In this document: piece after piece, positions 43,432 to 56,600 of the stretch
Layout of the letters: every line of letters starts with the position of its first letter
Numbering within the stretch: position 1 is the first letter of the stretch
NCBI GenBank assembly: GCA_949358305.1
Contig: OX442318.1
Coordinates: forward strand, 12,692,517-12,756,516
Direction of reading: 5' to 3'
Length of the DNA: 64,000 nt
Source: Strigamia acuminata
Taxonomy: Eukaryota > Arthropoda > Chilopoda > Geophilomorpha > Linotaeniidae
The notes under the pieces: generated by a model
What the model was told of the DNA's origin: nothing
The model's database searches: none
What the model saw: only the letters and a program-made list of their open reading frames with translations
Program-made: the position numbers and the translations under genes

Positions 43432-43742
43432 CTCCACAGGGATGTTTTAAAAGTTTAAAAAACGAAATACAGACCTCTTAAAATTTTATTTTAACACTTT
43501 TTTCTTCATCACTCCGACTTGCTCCATTGAAATAACTGAATTAGAGCTAGAAGTGGGTCAGGGAGCACTCGGCGGACGTTTTACGACCGTCGAGAGCCTT
43601 CTAGACATGATTCAACATCAGCTTAAGCCGGATAATCCGTTGATTAATGGTGACAGCGCGCAACCGGAAGTCAAATCCAAGATGGCCGAATTTCTCACGC
43701 GATTGGACGAGGTCGATTTTATTATTTTTAATTATTTCTAAT
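43432..43742 (+). pseudogene. Broken copy of ZPR1 exon 8 with flanks (segment copy C)
   Basis: Copies the ZPR1 exon 7 end, intron 7 and exon 8. The acceptor is mutated from CAG to CAC, and a 2-bp loss just after it (TCCGACTTGCTCC against TCCGACACTTGCGCC) shifts the frame. Most of the rest of the exon ([20 protein letters not shown]) is intact. Confidence 0.88.
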
Positions 43743-43817
43743 TGTTTTTACTTATTTTTAATTAACTTGTAATTTGATAATCTTGGAGTGTCTTGCACTC
43801 CATTGATCAGTCTAGAC

Positions 43818-44835
43818 CAGAGTTTCCCAAACGGTGAGGCGCGCCTCACTGATGGGGCGCGAGCTGATTATTGGTGGGGCGCACCCATCATACATGCCTA
43901 AATAAAACAAGCTTATTTTGCAAACTTTTGTAAATTTTTAAGCAAAATTATATAAAAATTTCTTTTTTTCTTTTTAGTAGTATATTTTTTAGACTTCTAA
44001 ACCTGGTGTTTAGAAAGTCTAATGAAACGGCTCTGTCTGTCCGTCTGTCGTAAACGATTCCGCAAAAACTATAGCAGCTAGAGCGAAACGGACAACGGCA
44101 TTAAATCGAGCATGCCTATATTAGTATCCTAAGGTATTTTTAGACTTCTGCGACCTCCGGTTGAATTAATAAACCGGTTTTAGTGCGCTTTTAGCCGTGA
44201 AATCTATGAAAATTACGGAAATGACGTCATAATGACGACGTCATTTCCGTAATTTCCGTAATTTTCATTGAAGACGGTTCACACTTGCGGATACGCCGCG
44301 GATACGTTGCATCCGGGGTTTACTGCAAATGAGCTGCGATTGGCTGCGAAAAAAAATCAAACTAGAAATATTTTCTAGTTTTCCGCGCGATTTATTTCCC
44401 GTTTTTATTTCCCTAACCGTAGCAAACCCCGGATGCAACAATTCCGCAGCATATCAGCAAGTGTGAACCAAGCTTTAGACTTGGGACAGACGGACTTTCT
44501 GCGTGGCCTCTACATCGCGCATTTGCGACGAGTTAAATCCCGTGATTTCAGTGCGGACGATTTGCAACAGTTGACGTGTCACACGTACGTTCGTTGTTCG
44601 CAATCTGTTTCCATCCCGCCGCCGACGTATTAAGCGCAATTGACGGCGTTCTGGGCAAGGAAGCATTTGGAACTTAACATTTAATATTGAATGATGATAT
44701 TAAAATGAAATGGGTTTCCCTGCATTACAAATCCCTGCTTGTTAAAAATTGAATGCACTGGTAGATGAAGTGGGGCACAGAAGATCGCTTTGCTTAAAAA
44801 GTGGGGCGCGATGATAAAAAGTTTGGGAACCCCTG
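43818..44835. mobile_element. 1018-bp hAT element with 8-bp TSD, carrying nested repeats
   Basis: Ends CAGAGTTTCCCAAAC and GTTTGGGAACCCCTG, flanked by the exact 8-bp duplication GTCTAGAC (43810-43817, 44836-44843). Inner subterminal GGGGCGCG words are found on both sides. It holds the dispersed repeat also at 19951 (here about 43995-44275) and a foldback MITE at 44276-44476. No transposase. It was inserted into the copied ZPR1 segment. Confidence 0.92.
44276..44476. mobile_element. Nested MITE with GGTTCACACTTGC ends
   Basis: About 200 bp bounded by inverted GGTTCACACTTGC repeats, sitting inside the hAT element at 43818-44835. A lone related end occurs near 21348. No clear target duplication. 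Confidence 0.7.
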
Positions 44836-44987
44836 GTCTAGACCATTGTTATTGTTATGTATTGTGACGCTGCTACTACAGCGCCACCTATCTTGTAATA
44901 AAACCACTCTTGTCACCCATCACCAACAATTACGGTCGCACATTAATTCAATCCAACACCATCACAAAACCATCAGCAGAAAACATT

Positions 44988-45090
44988 ACGTCAGAAATGT
45001 CGAGCAAGATTAGGAATTAGGATTAAATGATATAAAAACGAAAAATTATGAAAATTCGACGAGGAAATAAAGAGTTAAGGCTGACAACTT
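44988..45090 (+). pseudogene. Tail of ZPR1 exon 9 (segment copy C)
   Basis: Matches the last part of ZPR1 exon 9 and its 3'UTR (GAAATTCGAGCAGGATGAAG region), with a frameshift giving an early TAG. Confidence 0.8.
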
Positions 45091-45109
45091 GTGTGTGGGC
45101 TTTTTAATC

Positions 45110-46690
45110 ATTCTTCCAAAATACAGACCTCTTTTCATTAAATTTGATCTTTTAGATAAAAATCAATCATATTGTTTCCAATGGAGACATTTTCAGATTT
45201 TATTCTTCTGTACAGTCTAACCCGAAAAAAATTGCATGGATGATTGAAATTACTGCAAAAAATAATAATTACTCATAATAGACTGTAATTACATCTCATA
45301 ATGTCGTAAAATGTTGTAATTTAAGAAAATTATGCTTAATTATGTCATAATTTGGAAAGTCATAATTTCTAGAAAATATGCTTAATTATGTCATAATTTG
45401 TGTTAATTATGTCATTATTGGATTAATTATCACTAATCACCTCATTACTGTTGTAAATGTTGTAAATGTCGCAAACTACGTTTTTCAATTACAATATTAT
45501 TGATGTAAATCATGTCATAATTATGTAATTTTAATGTGTTAATTTTAATTACTTTTAAATTTAAATTTAAATTTTTTAATTATTATTAATTATGAAATAA
45601 TTACGGTATATTTTATAAAAATAAGTGTATTATGTCATAATTACATCATTTTTATCGAAATAAAATAAATTATGTCGTAATTACGTTATTTCTTTATGTA
45701 AACAAGGCGAATTATGCCATATTTACGTTATTTTCATGTACACACGAGGAGATAACATCTAAAATGATATTTACCAATGAGACAAAGTATTGCGAAACTT
45801 GCCACAGTAAATAGAAAAACCAGAATGGAATAAAAGATATCGAGCGCAATGGTACAAATTAAAAGAAGCGAGCCAAAAAACGTTAGCAGAGTGTGCAATA
45901 AAAATGGCGACGTAACCCTAAACAGAAATAAAATCATCAAATTAAAATAATTATTTTTAACTCTTTTCTTTTATAAATCGACACAAAAAACTTACAAACA
46001 GTAAATGATCAAAATGAGAAACAAGCAAAAATAATTGCTCCAGAAATGTTTGAAATTGTTGACGACCCGTTGCTTCGCGTCTGCGAACGAAATCGGTAAC
46101 CGGAAATTGCCCATGAAGAATGTTGACCACGGTTTGATGTTTTCAGGCCACGATCTGATCCATTGGCAAGCATTTCTAGCCGAATCGGCCACAGACCTCA
46201 ACCTAAACGTCGCGGTATGTAATCAGAAACAAATTCGTGCGATTAGTTAGTGAAATTTCGACAAATAAAGAATAAAAACGAATAAAAATGTTGAGTTTTT
46301 CTGATTAATTTGACTGGCGACGCGATAGTCTACGACTAAAAAATTCAAACCCACACATTCATCTCGTTTCCAGTTAAACACGATTGGGGCTAATTCACTC
46401 GTTGGTTTTTTCTTTACACTGGAAATTCGCCCGTTAATTACGGCTCTTTCGCCTCCATCTTGGATTCGATTTCGTGTCCGCTTCGTCTCCATAGCAACTG
46501 CAGTTAAATTGTTTGTATCATACTTTTATTCTATTTTTGTTTTAAATTTTAATAATTATTTGTTTCTTTTATTGAAAAGAGAAAATAGGAATTTTTTGTA
46601 TTCATGAGTTTTATCAAAGCTTGCATCTCCGCCCTGGTGAGATAAGTGATAATTATTAATAAATAAAATGATTCATTCCTATTCATTCAT
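45110..46690 (-). pseudogene. Diverged PRA1 copy C
   Basis: Full-length but broken copy on the minus strand, in the same arrangement with ZPR1 as the parent. Exon 1 near 46450-46475 reads MEAKEP then TAA, a nonsense mutation at codon 7. Exon 2-like sequence at about 45998-46205 (WIRSWPENIKPWSTFF...) and exon 3-like sequence at about 45777-45917 are open but strongly diverged. The exon 4 remnant at about 45180-45250 is decayed. The X-box-like GTCTCCATAGCAACTG is kept at 46485. Confidence 0.85.
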
Positions 46691-46699
46691 TCCCGTTAT

Positions 46700-47260
46700 T
46701 TAACACAGACAACATTCGTCCATTAGAATGTGCATTTATATACCATTTATTAACACCATGACAAAACACAAATCATCTTTTCTTCCATCAAACACCGTCA
46801 CACGATAAAAATCCTTTATTCATGTTTACCAAGCTGAATTTCAAGTATTCATTCACAAATCCTCCATTTACTTTATCACTTTCCTAACTTCGTACATTTC
46901 ATATCTGTAGTATGGGGTGCCGTTTGGGCCAAAAATAAGTCCGAGAAGGTATATTGCAAAATTGAAATATATGGTGTTTTCTTTTATGATATATAATAAT
47001 CTTTTTATGTATGGGATAAAGTTTTTGCATGGGATAAAGTTTTTGGAGATGGAATAAAGTTTTTGGATATAGGAAAAATCAGATATCGAATGTAGGAAAA
47101 ATCGGATTTCGATGCCATCTGTTGTTGGGTTTAGGAACCCAAAAGTTAACTTAAACATTTTTTAATGGCTACCCTTGTCCTCCCGTGAATTAGCACTGAA
47201 TTTTACCACCTACAGTCAGCGCACGGTATCTCTGCAGACGATTTTCTAATTCCAGTTGTT
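46700..47260. other. Duplicated intergenic sequence, no gene
   Basis: 46740-46870 is the inverse of 27180-27310. A 96-codon minus-strand frame over 46868-47158 is AT-driven and matches nothing known. Confidence 0.4.
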
Positions 47261-47261
47261 A

Positions 47262-47355
47262 TTTAATGAGGAATTCGGATTAAATGAGATGAAATAAAAA
47301 GTTGAGGCTGAAAACTTGTGTGTGTGAGCTTTTTAATCATTCTTCCGAAATACAC
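47262..47355 (+). pseudogene. ZPR1 3'-end fragment (segment copy D)
   Basis: Repeats the ZPR1 exon 9 tail and 3'UTR (GAGGCTGAAAACTTGTGTGT, CTTTTTAATCATTCTTCCGA) with the coding part reduced to a few codons. Confidence 0.75.
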
Positions 47356-47359
47356 ACCT

Positions 47360-48740
47360 TTTATTATTAAATTTGATTTTTTTGGATATTTAATCAATCA
47401 TATTGTTTCCAATGAAGCTAATTTCAGATTTTCTTCTTGTCTACCCTCTAACACGACGTTTAGGTTGTGGTATGTGGCCAATACGGCTAGAATCGCTTGG
47501 AAATGGATCAGATCGTGGCCGGAAAACATAAAACCGTGGTCAACATTCCTCCAGATGGGCAATTTCCGGGTACCGCTTTCGCTTGCAGACTCGAAGCAAC
47601 GGGTCGTCATACTGCATAGAACCGAAGCTCCTGCACAAAATAATAATTATTCATAATATGCTATAATTACATCTCATAATGTCGTAAAAAGTCGTAATTT
47701 GTGAAGTTATAATTTCGGGAAATAAGGCTTAATTGTGTCATAATTTGTGTTAATTATGTCATTAATGGATTAATTATCTCTAATTACCTCATTACTATCG
47801 CACAAATCGTAAACTAAGTTATTATTGATGTAAATGTTTTTGAATTACACTATTATTGATGTAAATAAGGTAAATTATGTCACACTCACGTTAATTTTGT
47901 ATGTAAACAAGGCGAATTATGTCATAATTACGTTATTATTCATGTATACATGATGAGATAATGTTTTACAATTACATTGCAGTAACGTCTAAAATGATAT
48001 TTACCAATGAGCCAAAATATTGCGGAACTTGCCACAGCAAATAGAAAAACCAGAATGAGACAAATGCCATTTGTTCCATTCTGGTTTGTCTGGTTGTACA
48101 ACCGCAACAAGAAACGATGCCAGAGCGAGCAACAAAAATGGCGACGTAACCCTAAACAAAAATCAAAATCATCTCATTAAAATAAATATTTTTAACTTTT
48201 TTCTTTTATAAATCGACACAAAAAAATTACAAACAGAAAGGAGCCAGTCGAGAAACACGAAAAAATAATTACTCTGGAAATGCTTCATATTTTGGACGAC
48301 CCGTCGCTTCGCGTTTGCGGGCGAGAGCGGTACTCGGAAATTGTCCGCGTTGAGGAATGTTGACCACGGTCGGATGTTTTGACGGCTCGTTTTGATCCAT
48401 TGTGCAGCGATTGGTGTCGAATCGGCCACAAATCCCAACCAAAAATATTAATAAATTCTATTCATTTGGTTGCTTTTTCTTTACCCTGGAAATTCGCCCG
48501 TTAATAACGGCTCGTTCGCCTCCATCTTGGATTCGATTTCATGTCTCCATAGTAATTGCAGTTAAGTTGTTTGTATCATATTTTTTATTTTATTTTTGTT
48601 TTACATTTTAGTTATTACTTGTTTGTTACTTTTATTAAAAAGACAAATTGGAATTGTTTTGTATTCATGATTTTTATCAAAGCTTGCATCTCCGCCCTGG
48701 TGAGATAAGGGATAATTATTAATTATTAAAATAATTCATT
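47360..48740 (-). pseudogene. Rearranged PRA1 copy D
   Basis: Minus-strand remnant. An exon 4 piece and intron 3 repeat (47620-47960) lead to a shortened exon 3 (about 47997-48152), exon 2 at about 48230-48436 (WIKTSRQNIRPWSTFLNADN) and exon 1 with its start at about 48525. A second, plus-strand exon 2 piece at 47455-47612 is inserted within it in reverse. The order and deletions exclude a working gene. Confidence 0.82.
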
Positions 48741-48759
48741 CAGCGAAATCATTTCAGTT

Positions 48760-51700
48760 GGAATGTCAGCCCATAGGGCAATATAAAGCTTGAAACAGAT
48801 TAAGAACTACACCCCAATTTTTGCTTTAAAGTATTTTTCCTACTACTACTCAAGAAATAGAATAAATAGAAATTGCGTATACAGAAATAAGAGAATTGAT
48901 AGAATGTCAGTACACCCAGGAACAATCCATTTTGGAGTCTAAGCAACATTTGCGGCAAAGCAGTACACTGTTATTTTGTTTGCTTTCGGAATAAACGCAA
49001 TAGAATTCCTATGGGATTTCATGAACCAAATCGTTCATGTCCTTCAGATCTAAGTAAATTTGATTTGATTTGTATACTTAAATTTTTTCTAAGCTTAAAG
49101 ACAGTGCTGGACTGGAAAGAAATTTAGTACCGGGAAATCTGGATAGGTGAGGCGGCAGGATCAAATTTATACCGGCCACCGGTAAACAAAAATAAACAAA
49201 AATTTAAAGTTAGATTAAATTAAACACCTTTTGCTGCCTTTTGGAGTTGCCAGCACCGTTTAGAACGGGACTCAACGATGGGTTCCGATTTTTTACTTTT
49301 TTCACCTGCGAAACCGTCTCCAGCAGATCGGCGCATCGGAGCATTTTGAATCATGTTTGTTGTGAACACATATTTCTGGTTCATGGCATTACGAGGAAGC
49401 CAACCCAAAGAATAAGTTACCACTACATACTAACGTGTAAGAAAAATTCACACCACCAAACACCACCAACAAGAGCAAGACAGGAAATTGGCCATGGTCC
49501 AAAAACAACAAGAGAAAGAGATAAAAGGATTCCAACAGCAAAATAATTTTCTTGCATTTGTTAATCTTACGAGGATTTTTGCAACTCTGGAGAAAGTCAT
49601 TTTGAAAAAGGTGAAAGCTTCTCAAAGGTTTACAAATATTTTAGTTTAACACTAGAATAGCTAGACTGGTCAAAATGACCCAATGGGTTTCCAATAGTGT
49701 TTTTTTATGCTTTACATCATAAATCAGCAAACGTGGCATTTTTCTTAAAGAAGAATAGGCGTCAAATTGATTAGTTTTAAATTCAGAAACACCTTGGGAC
49801 GTCCCCAACAAAGATGAAAAGACAAAAAACCACTCCATGGGTCATCCAGAAAAAGGTGATTGAAAAATTGTCCAGTGTCCCAGAGAAGTCCAACCGAGAG
49901 CATTTGAGATTGATTGCAATTAAGAGAGCAAGAACCTTGACCATCCTCTGAGCCACTGATTACTTTGAAAATAAAAACCAGGCTTCAGAAATCATATCCA
50001 AAACTGAACACTTCATGTCATGAAAAAAGGTAAATGCCATTACCAATCACGAAAAATGGCAAATCACGAAAACCCACAAGACAAATTCAATTTCAAATAA
50101 AAAATTCAAACCAAACTTTGACAAACCACCAAAAAGCTCAAAAGGTGCATCAAATAATATTCTTGCCAAATAAATACTCAAACCGCCACACAACTGAAGG
50201 AATACAAAAGAAAATACAATTCGAACTAGGCCTATAGTAGGCCTAAAATAGCGCCAAACAATATCAAAAGAACATACCGTATGTAAGAAAGTAAATGGAT
50301 CATTTAGAAATATGAATTCAAACTTGCTGAGAAATTTGCAGAAATGTAAATCCCATGCTTATGAAACGAATCAACCTTTTTGAAATCAAACCGGAATTCA
50401 ATAACGAACACATAGCACGTCGAACAGCACAATCTTGCTGTTCGCCTTGTGCTGATCGAGACGAATACGTGACAGATTATTGTTTAGCGACTCCCGCTGA
50501 AATCGGTTCTTCCGCCCATGCGCAGAAAAGAAAACAATCCGACGACTACGGAGATTTGTTGGGGCCATCTGTCTTTTTCCTGCATCATGCAGACTTCACT
50601 TTGTACAATTTAGATAAATTTTTAAAATTTAAAAAGCACGTTGGGTTTGCTTCTTGCTGAACTTTAAAATGTCATCAGGTTCGTTTTCATCGTCCATTTC
50701 CAAGGTAGGAAATTTTCATGATCAGTTTGAATATGCTGTATTTCTGCTTAAAAATGACGATCAATGATCAGGGCTGGACAGGATACAAATATAGTACCGG
50801 GAAATTGGAATGAGTCGGGCCGCAGGGACGGGCCACCGGGCCACGGGTCACCGAGAAATTCCCGGTAGCCCGCTAGGCCAGTCCAGCACTGCTTTGGCAT
50901 CATTCTCTATTTATGGTATGCGGTTTTTCTCCGACGAGCCCATAGAGATTAGAATGAATTGAAGACATGAACGAGTGCACAGGAAAACACCGCTTCCCGA
51001 TTTGTCGTGGGAACTATATGACAAATTGGTTAAGGAAACCAAAGGGCCAATGAACAGCGTTTCGAACATTGGTTGGTAATTGCTTGTATTGCCGTCACAT
51101 GTTACTTTGTTTATTTTCATGAGATTAATAAAATACATAGCCACAATTCTCGTGCTCAGATGCAGCCATTTTGATGTGCCATTCAAGATTTTCACTTTTC
51201 TTTCTTCAATTATCTTTTATATCCATTTTTTTAACCCAAGTTCTATTTTTTTACTTTCAGTTATTATTTTTTATTATTACTTTTTAGGCAGGTTACCGGT
51301 ATGTATTTTTACAATGCCAAATTAATAAAAGAAAGGAAAGAGCCCACGGATCGAGACCTGTACCGGAACATCACAATTGGATACGAAACTAAACAAAGCA
51401 GGGACTATTATAGTGAGAATTAATTAATTGGAGTTGTTCAGTAGATGACGAATCGAAGAAGAGGAAAACCACCAGACCACGCTCGTTTGATTCGCTCTCT
51501 CAAAAAGGGAAGGAATCTCGGTTGTTTTAAGAGGAAAAAAGAAGGGCACAAAGCAATTTCGCAAAAAAGCCCGCAGTTGACCATTCTTGTGGGTGTAACT
51601 TCACGAGCCAGCTGAATCGCCAGCTGAATTCTTGATTATTCAGCACGAATGACTGATCGCCTAATCGTAGCATTTGTAATCATTTACATTGCGAATATGT

Positions 51701-52280
51701 ACTTTTGGTATTCTGCGCTTTCTTGAATGTTCACAGGAGGGTGACTCAAACATCTCTCTCGTGAGTGATTGATTTCATTAAAAACACGGGACTGTCGAAT
51801 GATTATTCCCCGTTTATTTCACGGCCTGCCACTCTCAGGCTCAGCGGTGGCGTAATAAAGCGGTTAGACCTACACATTTTCCCCTCCCGCGCTCATTTCC
51901 CCGCATGTGCTGCCATGGCAAACTCTAGAAGATTCGCTTTCCGACCAGCGGGAAAATCGGCAACGATTAAAAACGTAGGTCGACTAGAATACAAAGCTTC
52001 GGCTTTGTCACGACTCCTTAAGGAGAGACTAGAGGGGGGGAAAGTGAATGCGTACTCCGTATAACTGTAACCATTGATGTAATATGCAAGAAAGATCAAG
52101 ATAATGGCAATTTTCTAGCACAAACTTCGCTTTAATTGACACATAGAATGCCCTAAGACAGTATAACTAGTGTTATATACCAACCAAAAAGAAGAGAGTT
52201 TGTGTGTTGAGAATAAAAACTTTCATTATACCCATGAATTCAAGGAATAGACGATGTGTATTTCTAAGAAAGTCTATAGT
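48760..52280. other. No gene recognised; scattered repeats
   Basis: Only short frames on both strands. Contains copies of the AGTACCGGGAAAT repeat family at about 49104-49190 and 50769-50891. None of the ORFs over 60 codons resembles a known family. Confidence 0.4.
50769..50891. mobile_element. MITE-like copy, CAGGGCTGGAC / GTCCAGCACTG ends
   Basis: About 123 bp, inverted ends, CCGGGCCACGGG-rich interior. Same family as 21467-21601 and 49104-49190. The flanking 8-mers do not match, so the target duplication is lost or the borders differ. Confidence 0.5.
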
Positions 52281-53690
52281 GTGACGGTTATAAAACCGTA
52301 TTTTCTCAGATTTATCGCCAGACGGCGCTATTTGATTAAAAGCGCGCATTTTCGAATGAATTGCGACAATTATAATTAATTGTTATAAAGATGTGAATAA
52401 ATATAAGATATTTATTAAACATGATAAAGTATTATTTACTTAAACAATTGATTCTACCGAATCAATATTATATTTTATAGTTACTTGTTGAAGGGGACCA
52501 ATCGGACCCTTCCGGACCCCAACTGGGCCCATCTGGACATAGTCTTATATTAGGTCCGGACTAGTGACCCACGAATCCGCCGATTCGATTGCTGATTGGC
52601 TGTTGCCAATCTAGTCGTTCTACAGAACTATATAAGCTCCAGTTTCTCAACCTCTCACCCCCCTGGCTTGATAACTGTATATGTCTGTAATTGAATTGTT
52701 GTTATCGTTTGATCTCACTTTCTTATCGACACATCAGGCCACCTCAGCTCTCCACAATCGGTATTCATTACTATTGTTATTGTTGTTGTAGGGCCTTTTC
52801 GGGAAGGCTAACTCCGGTAATAGACATGCGTTCGCATGAAATGGCCCCGTAGTGTTAGCCAGCTGCTCTAAAGGAGCAGTAGGATTTCATACGGTGGCTT
52901 AGTATATCGTTCATGCACGGGATTGATTAACCCGTTAAATAAATATCAAATTATATGATCGGTGATAGTCGCATCTATCTGAGCGATTCCTCGGACGAGG
53001 GTCAGACGCTCTGCCAAGAGCATGTGTGCGGGAGGTCCCACCCGAGCACGAAACAAACATGGACAACCATGTTTCCAGGGTTCTCTTTATGGTCCTTCCG
53101 TACGTTAAAGGTCGGTGAAGGGCCTATTTACAGGCACACTACGCCGGGTTGGTAGCCCGTGAGCATTGTCCGTGAAGACAGTACGTTAAACAACTACTCA
53201 GGTATTGGTAATCCTGTAATTGGCAAAAGTCCATAGGAATGTTTACCCGGTGGCTGGTACCACCGATAGCAATTTAAAGCACACAATTAAATACTCGGCG
53301 CCTGATCACGAGATCTTGTCGTCATAAGGCATGCTGGCGGATGGAGCCTCAACAACTCCCGCGACAGTTGACTGTCGTGACTGTCCCCGCCCCATTAATA
53401 TTTATATAACAATTCATTTGTTATATTTCACTAATGATTTTATATTTATTTGATCCTGGAATATTCTAAAGAATATTCCTAACCATTGCAAAGGACTCTT
53501 CGCATTATTAGCTGTTCGTGCTGCGGGACCCAATACGTCTCCGTAGCGTTATTTGTGACGATGCCGCAAAGTCAGCCGTACCCTTCGTGCATCGCCCGGA
53601 TCCTCAACCAGTGTAGCCGCCGCTTACACGTATCCAGAACCCCGAACCATTTGTATTCGTAGAAACAAGCAGGTGAAACCGTAAGTACGT
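52280..53690. other. Structured, GC-richer block of unknown origin
   Basis: Distinct composition and many short inverted words. A TATA-type TATATAAGC at about 52630, a block with GGCTAACTCCGG and GGAGCAG, and no open frame of note. It starts TGTGACGGTTATAAAACCG, as an LTR could, but no second copy or matching end was found. It may be an LTR with leader or another non-coding repeat. Confidence 0.35.
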
Positions 53691-56600
53691 ATTATTTGGT
53701 CATTTATTCATTTAGCGCACATTTCGTAGCTTATCTCGGTTAGGTTGTTGCTACTCTTAGCAACGTCTTGTTTAAACCGATTTATCACTCTTAAATGGCT
53801 AATTATTCAGCCAAAAGTAGAATCGTCACAATAGTAGGCGTCACTAGTGCGCCTCGTTCGTCGTTCCATTGAAATGGAGTTGAGCACCTACTTCGACCCT
53901 GGATAGGTGCTCCGTTTCCTTTCCAGTTAAGGAGAATTGTAGAGAAAATTGAGAGAGGAGTTTGGTCAAAGATTTGATTCCTTTGCGACCGCTTAAGTGT
54001 CCCCAACCCTTCCTTGTAGGAAACATGAGGGGGGCACTTTGCCATGATTTTCGAATTAACTTTCCAATTGAAAATTCTTGACCCCAACTTTTGGATCCAC
54101 CACCTACTGTCAAAATTCGTAAGCTTTAATTTAAACAATTAGATGCGTGCAGCAAAAAAAATGTCTGAGTAATATATATATAAGAATTTAAGGAATGTCT
54201 TCAACCCCAATCATTCAGAAATTGCAGGCGCTGCCAACTCCTAATAGGAATTTATTTCAGATCGGTTGGAAATTGGAAGCAGTCAACGATCCGACCCATC
54301 TTTGATATGCACAGCGACGGTAGTAATGGTTGAACAAGAAAGAATCCATTTCAGCGTCGAGAATGTGACAAAAAATGAGAACTGTCCACCCAAAACCGGC
54401 TACAGTTAGGAGTCGCTGATTTAGATGCCTTTATAAATTGTGGTACATTTTTAGCAATATTTATATATTAGATTATAGCTTTTTAGTTTTCTGGCTCATT
54501 TGTCCGTGGCTTGTAAAAAATATACTTTTAATAACGTTTGAAGCCGTCTAAAGTGTTAGTATATTCGCATTCGGAATAACGATATCACATTCAGCGTTAG
54601 ATTTTGTTTCAAAAAGGTAGGATGTAAAATACAAATAGATACCGACATTTAACCTATTCCTAGCAATATTTGTGGATTTTAGTTCTCTCCTTTAGTTTGT
54701 GTACTACTTTTTGCTCATTAGCAGTTTGCGATCATCTTTTTGTCTGTCGGCCGATTTTGGATTTCCACACAAAGGCTTTCGGGCTCTTGTACAGAAAATT
54801 GTACGGACAACTACTCCTTAAGTGTATTGAGTTATGAGCCCCAGTGCATCAAGAGGTTGTTTTAGCACCATATTTTTTCTTTTACTGTGTAATTAGATTT
54901 GCCAGATGGCGCCATTTTTCGTGCATTCCATCGTGGCTCCCACAAAATATCGTTTGGTGAACTAACTAAACAAGGATGGCGTAATCGTAAATACCGAACC
55001 CCAGGTGAAACTTTGGTGGCCGCTGACAGTGTTAAGGAGATGGTGGAAGAAGAGACGGTGGCAGAAGAGGTACAGGAAGAACAGAGACAGTAAGAATCAA
55101 TAGTACAGACAGTGCAAGAAAATACAGTCTCCGTTAGTCAAGCATGATGATGCAAAGGGAGGAAACCGCCATTACAAACTGATCAAAGAGATTCAGAGAC
55201 GGTCCAGCCCAGGTTCTACCACGAAATGCATCCAGTAGAATGTCCACTTGCAGTAAGAAACTGAAAATGCATTTAGGTATTGAATTTCGTAGGATTTTGC
55301 GAAATTGTTTTGAACAACTTGTTTATTATCGTTGCGACTACGGTTTCCACTGGTTTATGCATTGGCGTTGGATCATCTGTTATGACCATGGTTAATTGTT
55401 GGGTGTACGGTTTACCAATGAATGCTTATCAATTCACCATTGGACTGGGTAGTTCTCTTGAAAGGTGTACTGTATAGGAAAAAAAAATTTGCCCCATTAT
55501 AAAATATTATTCATCATCATTGTAAGAATTATTACAGGTCTCCTATTTCATTATTTAAAGTGTTAATTAAATTTTAGATTAAGATTGATTTGAAAAACTT
55601 GGTCATTGTTATTATTTTATGTATAAACCTTTTGTATAAGCAAATCCATTAGAAATTTTTTTTAAAAAAAATTATACTTTTTTTTTGAGTTTTTTTAGTT
55701 AGTTGATAACAGGTTTTGTTAGAAATTTAACAATTGTTGGTGATGTGTTCGAGAGGCTTTCAAAATGGTACAAAGAATGACTTTGTCAAACTGGTTGGTG
55801 TCGGCTTTTTTTTTGTTATTGGTTTGGCAATATTGTTGGAGTAGTAATTCATTACATACTATTGATTTGATTTGCCGTGGTAGTGCGGACCGCATACGCA
55901 ATATCAACGATTAAGTTTTTAAGTGATTTCATCGTAATGCGAAAACTACTCTACCCTGGTGTATACGGACCATCCCGCAGCTGGGACAGTGAGATTCCGT
56001 AGAAAGCAAGATGTAAACAATCTATGCAATTTTATCCGTCCATTTTTTAATTTTATATTATTAGCATTTGGTTTGAGTATTACAGAGTGGTGTAGGGGGA
56101 TTTCCAAATACAGCCAAAAGAATTGTGCTGAAAGCCATCCTCATATTTATCAAACGAATAGTCAATGACTTTATTGAATCATTGTTAAAAGACTTAGACC
56201 AGTGACTATAAACAAATCAAAAAGATTTGTAACATGTCAACAAACTCAAATCAACAATTTCAATTCGTGAACTAAATCCGACAAAGCATGTCTACTACAA
56301 ATTAACCAGACTTAATTTTTCGTCCATTTTCTTAGAGAGAAGAGGCGAAATTTCAGATTTTAAAAAAATTGCCACACCATTTTGGAATAGCTGATACGAG
56401 AATAATGCCAAGCAATTGTGTGCTGTGTTTTGAAACTGCACGTTTCCCATTCGCAAATCAGTGACAATTAATATTTCGTCCTTTGGTGTAACTACTTTCC
56501 GTTCTTTCGTTTCATTTTTCCCCATTTTAAGACCCGTTCTTCAATGCACTTGGTGATTAAACAAGCGGGAAAAGGTTTGGACCACACAACTGACAAACAA

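Noticed and set aside
44433-44633. 66-codon plus-strand ORF
   Set aside because: Runs from the nested MITE into the hAT tail; no transposase similarity.
46868-47158. 96-codon minus-strand ORF
   Set aside because: AT-driven Ile/Phe/Tyr-rich frame without family resemblance, in a duplicated intergenic area.
49220-49840. Possible transposase remnant
   Set aside because: Short frames vaguely suggest a piggyBac-like decay product, but no catalytic residue or inverted end could be identified.
50355-50660. 101-codon plus-strand ORF
   Set aside because: No recognisable domain, no splice context; probably chance.
55280-55477. Hydrophobic 65-codon ORF (possible membrane protein)
   Set aside because: Isolated, no splice partners, no homologue recognised.
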